NCBI GenBank assembly: GCA_040954595.2
Contig: CM082594.2
Coordinates: forward strand, 3,100,001 to 3,164,000
DNA: 64,000 nt
From: Balanoglossus misakiensis
Taxonomy: Eukaryota; Hemichordata
Direction of reading: 5' to 3'
Part shown: positions 32,846 through 46,600 of the stretch, one piece after another
Position numbering within the stretch: position 1 is the stretch's first letter
Layout: each line of letters opens with the position of its first letter
Position numbers and translations under genes: made by a program
Notes under the pieces: generated by a model
Databases searched by the model: none
The model's input: only the letters and a program-made list of their open reading frames with translations
Told to the model about the DNA's origin: nothing

Positions 32846-33740
32846 TTTCTTTATCTCTATAAAAAGGCGCACAAATGTATTGGCGATATCTCGAAATAAA
32901 GAGTGTAAGATGTAAAAGTCTAAAACTTCTTTTTTCGTGACAATTAAGCTTTACAGCTATCGGGACATTGAATTTGGGGTAAAGTGGATCGTGTCGTGTG
33001 TCCTCTAGTGTAAATAATCTTTACTTCAGATTTACTTGAATATAATTTATAATTTCTATATCAACACATTGAATGGATTGAAATCCAACAAATGTAGTAA
33101 CGTGAGAACACCACATTAAATCTTCCGTAGTCGAAAACATACATTAGGCCCAACAATAATATGTGCTGTTCCGATTTCATGGTTTTCAAAAATAAGGTAG
33201 GTAGGGAATTTGTTTTATTTTGCTGTTTTTATTTCTCTGGCCGCCGTAGTGTAGAAGAATGACGTCACGGTTCTTGCGTGATGCACGCGATTTCGTCATA
33301 TTTCGCGCAATTTTCATAAATTTTGTATATTTGATATTATTTTTACTGTCGGGTTTACGAAGCTCTAAAAAATTTAGGGTCGGCGGGTAAAAATAAGGTT
33401 GGTCGGGTAATCGGAACATCACATTTTTTTTTTATTTTGGCCTTAGTTAAAAATCTTCACAAACATTAACTATGTGTCAGTTTATATATATTTGTTTAAT
33501 CAGATGTGGCTTGATTCTGCTTGACAGATGATTCAGTTAAGTTTATCTGAAAAAAAATATGGAGACACAGTTAACAAAAGGTTCATAGCGATACATAGTG
33601 AAATGCAAAGTCTAGATATTAAATTAAAGAGGACTGTCTATAAATTTATCTATTAATGACATTGCGTTAAACTTCCATTCGTTGTACACGTCACTGGTTG
33701 CACTAACGTTTGTGTGGATAACAACGACATTGAATCTGAT

Positions 33741-33905
33741 GATTATATTATTGACCAAGTGAAATTGACCATGGATTTACAGATTGGATAGAGATTTTTA
33801 TATTATTGACCAAGTGAAATTGACCATGGATTTACAGATTGGATAGAGATGATTATATTATTGACCAAGTGAAATTGACTATGGATTTACAGATTGGATA
33901 GAGAT
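33741..33905. repeat. 55-bp tandem repeat, three copies
   Basis: Units at 33741, 33796 and 33851 each contain ATTATTGACCAAGTGAAATT and ATGGATTTACAGATTGGATA, with one or a few substitutions. Confidence 0.92.
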
Positions 33906-34039
33906 TTTTATCACTGATTTTTTTGCACATTCTCATTAGTCATAGGCGCAATGTGGAATTCCATTTTCGAGCTTGACTAATCAGTTCCGCCAATTCGTAA
34001 CGGATTCAGTGGAATAAATATTTGATTTTTGCCTGCTTT

Positions 34040-34160
34040 ACTAGGTATGAAAGCCCGTTAGGGACATTTCGTAAAGCAAATATATTTTTTTATCTCGTGC
34101 GCACGAGATAAAAAAATATTTGCTTTACGAAATGTCCCTAACGGGCTTTCATAACTAGGT
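34040..34160. mobile_element. Palindromic foldback MITE with ACTAGGT duplication
   Basis: 34047-34153 is a near-perfect palindrome centred at 34100/34101 (CTCGTGC|GCACGAG), with arms starting ATGAAAGCCCGTTAGGGAC. The seven bases ACTAGGT flank it at 34040-34046 and 34154-34160. There is essentially no loop. Confidence 0.8.
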
Positions 34161-34717
34161 GACCTCCTTCGGCTTAAATTTCGACTCTTACGAACCACGT
34201 CTTTTGTAAAGTCCAAGAATGGGTGCAATAGATTTGTGTTTGTCCCCAATGTGTTTTGCCTTCAAACTCTACAACACAGCCTTATGTAATTCTCAATACA
34301 GGCATAAATGATACTTATCATAAAACATGGCACCACTGTGAATGTCATGGAAATTAATGTCTTATATCATCAACATTGTTTGCAAAATGTAGCCTGTAAG
34401 GGTACGGGCAATTTGATATCAACGAAAATAAGTTTGTACACTTGAATTTAGCTTACTAGTATTGGGTCATCATTTCCAGACCCAGGATCAAGATTACCAC
34501 GAGTTATTTCCTTGGCGAGATAACTGTTGTTCTTTCTAGGTGAGCGTCTGATCCTGCAAACAATTGCCAGCAATTTGTGAGGCAGTACTCCGCACCATTT
34601 TGAAATTAATTCTTATCATGATACATTTTCTGTAGAGCTACCACTTTTTGCATTTTTTTCATGACTTTATTTTCCAACTTAAATTGTTCTATCTGAATAA
34701 GCTTACTGATAGGTATA

Positions 34718-37630
34718 CATGAACACCTAATTGATGCCCGACTGTGACTGCTTGATGTAATTTGAACACGATATGTATTAAACAGATGCTGCACCGATTT
34801 AATCAGCCTCCATACAAACAGTACGCAGAGATGACAAAGTGATAAGGGATATATTTGAAGTATTTTATTGTGGGAAAAAGGGCTTTAAATAAGCACGATT
34901 ATAATCACTATTATAATCGCATTTATAGACATGCTTCATAGTGATCAAGTTTTACAGTTTTCTATTATACGAAAGTGAGGTTTACAGCACTTTAGTCTCC
35001 GGGGGGAGACACTTTATGGAAGAGCAACTTCATTTTCCCGCCTTGACAATATTTGCAGTTTCCTATAGGGGGGGGAGTCAATACTAGGAACAGCCTTTTC
35101 CATTTTACAGCCGTGCCTTCAAGACAACGAGCTGGTTCATCTCCTCGAATTTTCAATTTTTCTTCGATTTTTCAGGCAAGTGCCAATTTCCTACCATTCA
35201 TAAGGTTTTTGTAGAGAATTGCATATAGCATTGGCGGTAAATGCTAAGGCTATTTTCTTTTTTACGAAGTAGTTGTCGGTATATATGTTTAATATTCAAT
35301 ATTTCATAGTAGCTTTCATTTAACGCCGTTTCACAGTTTTGCATCCCGAGTTGTAATTACATTTTATGGTATAGTTTTACAAGCCCCACATTGATATATT
35401 ACGGCGTCCGTTTTTACCTTTTTCCAAGGTTTTCATCTACGTGGTTTATTTTCATTTTACATTACATTACGCACTTTCTTATCTCAAATTTTGAGACTTG
35501 GTTATTACATCCAGACTTTTCATTGTACGAGTGCAACATGATACAAGTGAAGGTATCTTTACTCGCCAGAAATTATCGGGCGATACAAATGATAGTCTTT
35601 TTCATAGAAAAGACGTTTACTTTTTATTTTAATTTGTCTCTGTCAGGATTTATTGTTGGGATCATTTATAAATCAGTGCTTGCATCTTTTCACGGTGCAA
35701 TTCCCGCCTGACGGGTCACATGATCAATTTTAACAGGTTTATTTTGCTACTTTGTTTGACTTTTCCCGCCGAACCATTACCTCGGGTCGTGACATTCTGG
35801 CAATTTTATCGTTACCCATAGTGGTAGTAGTGAAGTGGTAAGTACGTATTTATTTACTCGTTTGTTCATTTAGTTGTTTATTATTTATTCATCTGTTTAT
35901 TTTATCTAATCTGTTATTTTATTTATTTGTCCGTTTATGTCTTTTATATCCCTGCACCAGAATAGACCTGTACTGGTCATTTTGCTCTGTTTGTGGGAGA
36001 TACAAAAACACGACACAACCAGAATTGGCGAAAAATGGCCAAGAGATATTGACCCTTTATTGCAAAGTTAACAATGTGTAAAGATGATGAAAAATTCCTC
36101 GCCAGTTGCCTGCCTCAATAAAACAGCAAAAACCTCAACAAGGTAGGTATAGGTCAAAGGTCAACTGGCGAGGAAAATTAACATAACACTAAACACTGTA
36201 AAATAGGTACATAAAGAATCTCCCACAAAGGTGTGGGCCTAAAAACGCCTCTAACAACTACAATCCAATGCGACAATGAGATAAGTAAAGATACAAAGTC
36301 CATGTAAGCTCTAAAATACATATACCTCCGTCCCATACGACCTAGGTAGGGGAGGTAGATGGGGAGGCGGTGGGAGTGAAAATTCGAGGAGATGAACCAG
36401 CTCGTTGTCTTGAAGGCACGGCTGTAAAATGGAAAAGGCTGTTCCTAGTATTGACTCCCCCCCCCTATAGGAAACTGCAAATATTGTCAAGGCGGGAAAA
36501 TGAAGTTGCTCTTCCATAAAGTGTCTCCCCCCGGAGACTAAAGTGCTGTAAACCTCACTTTCGTATAATAGAAAACTGTAAAACTTGATCACTATGAAGC
36601 ATGTCTATAAATGCGATTATAATAGTGATTATAATCGTGCTTTTATATCCCTGCACCAGAATAGACCTGTACTGGTCATTTTGCTCTGTTTGTGGGAGAT
36701 ACAAAAACACGACACAACCAGAATTGGCGAAAAATGGCCAAGAGATATTGACCCTTTATTGCAAAGTTAACAATGTGTAAAGATGATGAAAAATTCCTCG
36801 CCAGTTGCCTGCCTCAATAAAACAGCAAAAACCTCAACAAGGTAGGTATAGGTCAAAGGTCAACTGGCGAGGAAAATTAACATAACACTAAACACTGTAA
36901 AATAGGTACATAAAGAATCTCCCACAAAGGTGTGGGCCTAAAAACGCCATAAGCCACACCCTGGTGTGGCCGCCCCACCCAAAATGACCAGACCACCCCA
37001 GGGAAGGACCCTAAAAACACCATCCCCTGCTCTTGATAGCCATAAGCCTAAAAATTGGTTACCAAGATGCTGGTTGCCTAATGTACCCCTTAAAAGCATC
37101 TGACCTCCACCTGCCTAAGGCACGTATCTGTGCATCAGACAAACCGTCTTTAGCAGCTTGAGAGGCTGCTCCTATCCTAAAGCTATGTCCCTTGAACCTG
37201 TCTACCTCAAAGCCGCAAAAAGTGAGCGAACGCCTAAGCTGTGCCGTGAAATCTCCCCGTCCTATGCCTAACGGCCCTGGCATGCAGAAAAGAGGGCCAG
37301 GCTCACTCCCCCTCAAATGACTAAATTCCCACATGAACACCTAATTGATGCCCGACTGTGACTGCTTGATGTAATTTGAACACGATATGTATTAAACAGA
37401 TGCTGCACCGATTTAATCAGCCTCCATACAAACAGTACGCAGAGATGACAAAGTGATAAGGGATATATTTGAAGTATTTTATTGTGGGAAAAAGGGCTTT
37501 AAATAAGACATAAACGGACAAATAAATAAAATAACAGATTAGATAAAATAAACAGATGAATAAATAATAAACAACTAAATGAACAAACGAGTAAATAAAT
37601 ACGTACTTACCACTTCACTACTACCACTAT
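34718..37630. repeat. Patchwork of two direct and two inverted duplicated blocks
   Basis: Block A 34718-34894 = 37333-37507 (direct). Block B 35943-36242 = 36640-36949 (direct). Block C 34895-35155 is the reverse complement of 36388-36639. Block D 35820-35943 is the reverse complement of 37507-37630. Block boundaries abut one another, as expected of nested insertions and an inversion. D includes the exon edge and donor of the VWDE-like gene (37611). Confidence 0.8.
37059..37340 (-). pseudogene. Tyrosine recombinase C-terminal fragment (DIRS/Ngaro or Crypton type)
   Basis: The frame contains KGHSFRIGAASQAA (H-x-x-R box) followed by LGRWRSDAFKGYIR, with Tyr in the position of the nucleophile. 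This arrangement is seen in DIRS-like, Ngaro and related eukaryotic tyrosine recombinases. The first conserved Arg region and the rest of the protein are missing. It lies between duplicated blocks B and A, so it may belong to the element that produced them. Confidence 0.7.
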
Positions 37631-40600
37631 GATGATCGTTGTGATTATTATGGAGACAGTTATAACGAAAGGTAATACCCAATCAGGTTGTTTATCGCCA
37701 TGAAAGGGTTGTTGTGTAAGCTTACTCGATGGCGTTCCCGCGGTGGATGACACACATGCACCATATTCAGGGAAAAAAACATGGAAAAGTAGTGGATAAT
37801 TCCGAGGTGACTTTCCAAAAATAATGCACCTGCTTCTTTCAACAAAGAAGGGAACACACCGAATTGTAGCTGATCATTTCCATGATCGGACGTCATATCC
37901 CATTATATCAATCGTGCAAATGATTTGCTACAGCTTTAAACTACTTATATCTGTAACATGAGAGTGTAGATGTACATGTATATGTTCCTTACGTTTTAGG
38001 CAGCCGAGGCGATTTATGATTTACCTGTGATTTGGGTCCAGTCATCCGATGAGGTTTCCAGATGGCAATGCAGACAATCGTCAAACGGACTCTTCTCATT
38101 GTTTGCATAGCACTTTCCGTTAATCAAACAGGCATCGGTCTGTAGTCAATTTGATTTGTCAAAGACCGGCAAGAAAAGTATACATTAGGCACGGGAATTA
38201 AAAAAAAATATCATCAAAATAACAAAAAAGAGATCTGAGAAATTACTGTTCAGGTGTTGAAGTTGTCATACAGCGAATACCAGTCTACGTTCATTCGGGT
38301 AGTTAGTTTGAAAACATTACAGAGCAACACGATGAGGGACTACACAGCATTAATGCATATCTGATGAATGACAACTTTCAAGTGGACAATACCAATAAAC
38401 TGCTTATGCTGTGCTCCCACCATTAAAACATGACAAACAGAAAACATTGTGCTCCCATCCTTTAAGAAAGAGTCACGCATCACTCATGAAAATAACTTCC
38501 GGGCACGGCACAGATCGCGCGCAGGGGTCATAGAGTTCTGTCATACTATCATCTGCCTGTGCGTTGTTTAAAGTATACTTTAAATGCACACATTTGCGAG
38601 TGGGGGCTCATATGATCACTTGATAAAATAAACAATATAAGATTCAGATATAAGATTCTAAACAAACATTTCCATTACCTTTCTGAGGCATCCGCCATCA
38701 TAAGAGCAGTTGAAACAGAGCGAATCGTAAGTAATAACAAAGACTCGATTGCTCTCAATGAGACCATCATTGCTGATTGATATCTCCATGGCTTGTGTTG
38801 ATTGGCTAGTCTCATCGACAGATCTAACTTGTCTTCGTACACGGGGCAGCGGCAGATAACAGTAGGCTGTGTAAGCGCTCGCGAATTCGGCGGTTGTCTT
38901 CGTGAAAGATCCAGTTTCTGTCCACGAATCATTGGAAACCTGATACTGTTACCGAGAATAATATTTTGTTTAAGTGATTTGAGCCGAGAGAGAAGCACAA
39001 ATATGTCACTTACGGAATGTAAAACGAACGTTTATTTTTTTTATTGTTGATTTTAAAATGACTTTTGGTGGTATCGACTTGAACTCAATGAGGACAAATC
39101 GACAACAGTGTGAACATGATTCAAGCGTGGTTATGGTAAATTAATTTAGTCGTACGGCCTATAAATAAGCATACGGTGACTGAGGATGTAGTTTTGTTGC
39201 TATATTTGAGGGACACAATTGTAACCTTGATATACAAATTACAATACCTCAAGCTCATGAATGTGGCACGTCAAGGACTCTGAATTCAGTAAACCCGTAG
39301 CGGCAATGGTCAGTCTCTCACAGGGTCGTTTCCGTACATCACACGTGCTGCCACTTCGTATAGCCTCAACCTCTGGTGGTTTGCCGATCTCAATAGCACA
39401 GTCGATGGCGGTATAGCCGTCGTGACACAGACATGTCCCATTCGTGGTGCAGTTGCCATTACCTTTGCAGTTATTTGGACACACGGCATTGACTATTGAC
39501 TTGGGGGGGAGCAAGCTCGCCGTCTTCGTTTGTCTCCCACAGACTTGCATTTTTACTGAACGTCGACACACAGACACTCTCCATTGTCACGCGGGCCGTA
39601 TTGACAACATCCAGATCATCCATAATCTAGTAAAATGTTTTACAGAAAACGACAATTATCATTTCCAGAATATTTATTCACGATTTTAATGCGAAACCTA
39701 GCAGAATGTATTTTCAAAATACACAAAATGATTTTTTTTGTCTTTTGAAATATTTGAGGATACATGTAAACTGTTTTGAATGATTTCGCATACGTATATA
39801 CACACCTTTTCAACTAAAAAAATCTACCAGCTTATTGTTATTTTGATTAATATTGTGTCACGGTTTGTTCTACTTGTAGAAAAATACATTTATGCTTATT
39901 ACAACATGAACCATAAGCTCTGGGGGCATAGTTCCAATTTTCAGTAAGCAAATAAATATTGTAGCCAGCCAACAAGTGAATAAGAAACGTTGTATAAAAA
40001 GAGTCTAAGACGCGATTGAAGCTGTTTTTGGATGTATGGGGATGTGTGACATGGGAACAAAATCTTATATCGTTTCTCGCCATGTCTAAATAGTCGATAT
40101 TTTAGCAAAATTTTCATAGATTAAAAGAGAACCACATTTTTATTTTAATACGGTTAGACTAAGAAAATATCGTACTATAAAGAAAGCGACAAGAGCAAAT
40201 TCTGTAGGCTGGATCTATCGTGCCGTGTTGTTTCATAATTTGTCATCAAACTTCTTATATATTCAATAGACTAACAGGGTAAATTTGTATTCTTTTCCAG
40301 ATATTTAGTAGCGACGTATAAAGAAGTTCTTGTGCCTACACTACTTACTAGAATGTCAAATATGCAGTCTTCAATAGTAACATCCGTAGCTTCTTTCGAA
40401 GTTTCTACCTCTTGACATGCTTGTGCAATATTGGACTGATAGACAGCATCTGTGCATTTTTGAGTCGCCTCATTTTCAGTTATCCCGGAAGGGGTTGGCC
40501 ATGTGAAGTTGTCTGGATTAAACAACTCGTCCTGCTCTAGTATCTCGTACGCGTACGGGTCGTATTCATCATCATCACTATAATATGAGTCCTGTGTATC

Positions 40601-43600
40601 GCGTTTTTTCGCATGGTATCGCAGGTATAGCGCGGTGCGTTGTCGGGGATATACTTCGTCATGGGTGCAGCAAATGTCTCTGGACAAATGCTACCATCTT
40701 CTGGGTTGTTAGCATCTTCGGGTAGGCACTTACACAGTGGGTAGAAATCCCTCATTGTATAGCCTGCCAATGGCGTGAACTTATCGGTGTAGAAGAGACT
40801 ACTACCTTTATCCAGCCTTCAAAAACAAATCGTAAACATGAGATTTAAATAGTATTGTTATATTTCCTCCACATATGCAGTCTCCTTCATCAGAAACACC
40901 AGAACGTGGGAGATCAACATCATACCATCATGAAGTATATTACATTCATGATGCATGCTGAGATGTATGACAACTTGATTATTTCAATTTTAAAGTAATA
41001 CAAAAATATATAGTCAAGCAATATTCCCTCTGCCCTCGCTTTAGCTTATGATGAGTATTTCTCAACTACTGATATACTGTAGAGCTTCCTACTCACAGGA
41101 AGGCATTCGAGTAAAACATGTTATTTGTACACAAAAACTAGTACACAGATTCTCAGATAAATAGGTATGGTCATTTAAGAAGTCATATCATTGAATATTT
41201 GTGACAAAATATGACATGTTGTTTTACTCAAATGAATATTTACTTGTAATAATAAAAAAAAGATTTTGACAGATGAAGCGTAGAATCATTATTCTTGACA
41301 CCATGTGCCACCAGCTAGCATTGATTCGATCAAAACGGCACGGTGGTAATTGTCATTTTGCTTTCCTTGTTTCTTGGACATGATAAACAGTTGACATTGA
41401 AAGATAATGATTACTGTATCTGATTCCATGTCGTATTCAAGGCACGAACCTGTTCTCATATCTGCAAAGACATATCTCTCTATTGCGATAAAAGGCTATA
41501 CAGAATGATACAAATGTATTCGGCAATGATGAGATTACTTCCCTATTGTTCTCTGTAAATTTGTTCCGTGTATTTATATTCGTTTGAATGACTCTGCATT
41601 AACTATTATAGAGGATATCAATAATGATTATATCTTACTTGTAAGATTGCGAAAACTCTTTGGCCATACAAGAATTTCTGAAAGGCCTACAAACACTCCT
41701 CAAAATATCGTTCCTCCCACTGTCGAAATAGTCGAAATCGTTGGATGCATCTCCGTCGAAATAACCACACAACCCTTCAACTCTGTCATACATAGCTCCG
41801 TTCAGTTCCACGTAGACACGGGGATACCTTACAACTTCAAATCGCACTAATTGTCCACTTGGCGTACTCACCTAGTTAAACAATCAAAGACCACTTGGAA
41901 TATGATAAACGTACACGCGACTAACATACATTATCTTAGGTACATGTACCAGTGACTTGCAGAGTATAATAAAACGCCGAGGACCCCAGTTGACAAATAT
42001 TTGGATGTATTTACAAAATAAATCGTGATAGTGGTATAGATGATACAGTATATGCTATACGCTTGGTATGACTGCTTTCTATTAAATCACCCAGAATGTA
42101 ATTTGATAAGCGCTATTCACAAAGTCACGAAGAGTAAGGTCGGCAGCAAACATATTTAATCTGCCTGCATTGGGAAATTATAGAAGGGCGTTAATAAAAT
42201 GTGAAAAAAATAAAGGGGACCACGAATAGCTGCTTCTCCATCACCATCACCACTATATATTTCACTTTCATGTCAACAAGTTTTTAGTCATTGACCCACC
42301 AGTTGTGTAACTCTTTAAACTATCGGGATTTAATTTCATTCATTTCAGTGTAATACCAGCGAAGTAGAAAGAAAATTAAACACACAAAAGTTCCCATATT
42401 GTCAGTCGTACATCAGCTTTGTTCGGCCGCTTGTCTGAGATCACATCAACGAGAACATCAATGCATCGTTACTGTAGCTATCATGGGCTTAGCCACTTTA
42501 AGATTCAATAATATCTTAAGAAGGATATACCCCAACCTCGACTTTTTTTATTGTTTCAGTTTATTGTTTCTACACTCTGTCAAACGAAAGATGCCTCACC
42601 CGAAATTCATTGCCATCTTGTGAGGTTGTTACAACGAATGCTGGGTTACAATCGTTAGGATCGGATATCCTCGTATCGATGAAACCATGGTTCCTACCGC
42701 AAGCATCTGCAATAGCTACATCATTCCCTTCCCTCACAGCCACAGCACAATTACAGGACGGGTTCCAATACCTGTTACCACATGGTGTTAGGCGTACATG
42801 AACCTGTTTAAGACAAGAGGAATGATTGATTTATAATTTTTTTTTGTATAATACCTTCCCTCATGTGTAAACCTCGATTCAGATTCCATGAATTCCCAAG
42901 GTGATATAAATTTCGAAAATTCTCATTTCGTTTAACCTAAACCCACATCATAAGATCATTAAAGCATCGTTACAGTGATAGGACAAGAACATTTTATAAT
43001 TTGAAAGTGCTACAATCAAATAAAACCTATTTTGTGAGACTCGGGCAAGGATATGGATGTGTCCAACGCCATGTGACGCAAGGTAATGTGCGCCTCGGTA
43101 ATCAACATCATAAACTAAGACTCATATTTTGCAAATGGCAACGTAAGGATACATCTCTCTTGAAACTGAGAATGAAAATTGATTGTGGGTCACCGTGCAA
43201 ATAGTTTGAATGAAACAACAAAATTGTATTAAATTTTCTTAAACTCGAAATTCAAAATGACTACCAATGTCTGTGTTATAGCTATGGAGAACGTTTCAAG
43301 TATATAGCGATTTTCATGAAAACAAAACGGCGCCCACCCAGATTTCTTTTTTACTTTCGAAACGATTTCACACGTGCTTTCATATAGCAACGAATTGAGA
43401 TGTTTGGGAAATCTCGAGATGTGCACTAGCGTCGATCGCAATGTGCATATGCTGTCACAGGCAGCAGTACATACTGTTGCCCTCATTGTCAGTCATCATG
43501 TGTATATTATCAACTTCAAGGTTAGAGGCTGACTCTGTTCACCTAGTAAGTGTACTTGCCGTGAGTGTGACAACATTATATTCTACGGTGACTTTCTGAA

Positions 43601-46600
43601 TCCCAATTACGTCCACGTCTGACACATTATTATTATTATGAGTGGAAAAACATCAACACAGGCAATTATTTGCATGTAGAGATGCGTTGCCTAAACATGT
43701 GATTTTTTATGGCTAGACTAACCTCAAAGTTACTGAAGGGCTCTCCTGCTTTTGCTTTTTCTCTAACCATAACATAGTCTCCAGTACCATACCAATCGTG
43801 ATTTCTGCGAATAACGTGTGAGTCAGTGAGTGTGTAACATATATAAACAAAAACATACTCTCAATAATGAAACACGCAGTTAAATTTCTTAGTTAGTACA
43901 ATAACAAAATTGTTGCAACGACAAAAATCAAATGTTATTTACCTGACCCATTGAAAAGACATTATTAACCCAGTCTCGTTTTTTACAAATTTGAGATTAT
44001 TTTAACAAAGCGGGTATATTACTTACCTTCCATCAAACGTAATGTAATGTGGATCTCCCGTACCTGAACATATGCCTGATGTTGTGCCTTTGCGACGAAC
44101 CTGAAAAAGGGATAAGTCCGATCGAAATAGTCATCCCTATGTAAACAACTGATGATCCCCATATTATTAAAGTTTGGTGTCCTTCTTTGAACACGTCACA
44201 CTGTTATCTTATTGATCCCTATCGTCGTGTTTCTATATATATATATATATATAAAATAAACGCTGCACGGAGAGTCAAACCGCGCCCTGGCTTGGCGACA
44301 TTGTCCCCCCAAACTGAACTAGGCTTCCACCATTTTCACGAACCGCGGGTCATTTGAACCGATCGCGATGGCTATTTTTTGAAATCTCGTCTTCGCCGTG
44401 TTTCTGACAGCATCATGAGAGACTAGCCGACCGCGTCTTTGTGTTGTAGATTTTATTTGAAAATCTGGCGTGCCATGATTGGCACGACTTTAATTTACTT
44501 GATTGCAACAAACATGCGACCTGAACACTGTCCGCAGCCAAGCAAAAGAAGGCTAAACTGGGTCTGTTTTGTTTCCTGATGAGTGAGTACCGTGACTCAC
44601 GAAAGAGAGATTATACCGCCTATCGTTTTTCCAGCTACTCTCTATATTCTGCTCTACTTTAGTATTGAGCACTTTTTATCGGACCAGTCAAACCGCATAT
44701 TTTGTGTATATATAATTAATTACAGAAAAGTAAACCTACCGCAACGTGATCTGCAAGCCTGTATTGACGGAAGTAGACAGGGACAATTCGGTCGTTAATT
44801 GTGAATTCCAAGATGTGTTCCTCGTTGTCGTCGCTCTGTTCAGTAGGCCGCGAGACGATATCCACATATACTATTGTGCCAACTTCATAGTCGGGTGTAA
44901 ATTCCACGACACAGTTCTTAACATGGATGTTCACGAATTTTTCTCTCATTGATTCAGTCATATCCAAACTGACTTCAACCTTGCATTCTTGGCTAAACTC
45001 ACAGATTACTGGAATGGAGGACGAAATTGCAATACGTACTGGGTCGCCATTTTCCTTGACTTTCACGGATGTATTGTGAACCTGTTATGGAATGCATACC
45101 TTGCAGATGAATGATAAACTGCCAACAAATAACGAATCACATGAAATTCCTGGAATATTCATCTTTACCTTTCATCATATGATAAAGGAAGAGAATGTCA
45201 TCAGTATGATAGGGGAAATGAGAATGATATTTAATAAGAAATCAGAAAGATTCCTCTCAGACTATCTTTTATATTATGATACAATAAAGTTTCATTCGAA
45301 AGATGACAATACCGACATAACATTAAATTCCATACCTTTTTTGCATATAATTATTAGGAATTGATTACTCCAAAATTCTGGAGTGTTAGTAGAAATAGCC
45401 AAAAACAATTATTGGTATGATTCGTTAAAGGGACAAAGTCTCTCTTTCGTTGCTTTTTTTCAATTAATTGTGTTTGATTCAAGACACCGTTGATGTTATT
45501 CTACATGTGGATATATAGTGAATCAACGTTCGACCACACACAACTTCCATCCCACTTGTAGACAGGAAAAACTCGCCAAAATGAATAATCAGTCTCTACT
45601 ATTTATTCATTTTGGAGAGTTTTTTACTCATATATCCTACAAACGGGATGGAAGTTGTGTGTGGTCGAACGTTGATTCAATTTATTTCTACATGTAGAAT
45701 AACATAAACGGTATCAAACATAATTAATTGAAAAAGGGCAGCGAGAGAGAGACTATTTCCCTTTAATTTAGGCAACGAATATTTGATGATCCATTTCAAG
45801 GCATTAAATATTGATTTGTCATTCCGAGTTTCCCTTTCTACAAACATCTGTTGGAGAAGTGTTTTCTCGTTGCATTTGCCATCAGTGGACTAAGTACCGG
45901 GGAAATGATGTGGTAAAACTTACCGTTATACCGGCATACAAGTTCAAGCTGCTTTTTTCTGGACTTCTCTCATCTTTTTCAGAGAAGGAAGATACCACAG
46001 AACATCTTATCTGTGTGAATATAAAGAGTCTTCACCATTCTAGCAAATACTTTCAGACAGTGTGCTTATGTAAGTGACTTAAAATTATTAGTCTACCCTG
46101 TCCTGCCCTGCCCCATTCCCACTACTGGCTGCGCCTTGCTAAAAGGAAAGGGGTCAGGTACGGGCCGCCATCTTGGCCTAAAACCTGGCCCGCATGTTAT
46201 AATGAAACAAATACCACGTGATCATAAGCAAGATGGATGCCTCCAATGTCCGTACGCCAATGAGAGCCATGTTTACGAAAGCCTGTGCCTGACCCTTTCC
46301 CTTTAGCGTAGCGCAGCCAGCGGTGAGAATGGGGCAGGGGACCAGACTATTAAAATTATAAGAATAAAAAGAAATATTTAAAGTATAAAACAAGCATATG
46401 CTTACTATCGTCGCTCACAATATCACTCAATGTCTGCCTATGCAGTCACACCTCTTTATGAACCCTGTGTTTTACAATGTATGCAGTGCAACCTGACTAC
46501 AATCAGCTGTCAATACTTCTTCTGCTTCCTAAATTAACCACATTCATCAAGTTGAACATTTGGCTGGATGTGCGCAACTGAATTTCGGATTTGTGTTCAA

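Larger units (their letters stand above)
31980..34035. other. Gene-poor AT-rich stretch
   Basis: I see no supportable coding exon. It includes the second copy of the dispersed 250-300-bp repeat (32545-32845) and the 55-bp triplicate at 33741-33905. Confidence 0.5.

Noticed and set aside
33741-33905. CRISPR-like array
   Set aside because: Three contiguous 55-bp copies with no spacers, in a eukaryotic genome; a plain tandem repeat.
37660-37896. Minus-strand 78-aa frame MTSDHGND...
   Set aside because: It is out of phase with the preceding exon. The frame giving the transmembrane helix is a different one.
43555-43620. Possible extra exon of the VWDE-like gene (KVTVEYNVVTLT on the minus strand)
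   Set aside because: The exons on either side (43723-43804 and 42600-42803) already join in frame and give an uninterrupted VWD domain (FE|VHVRL).
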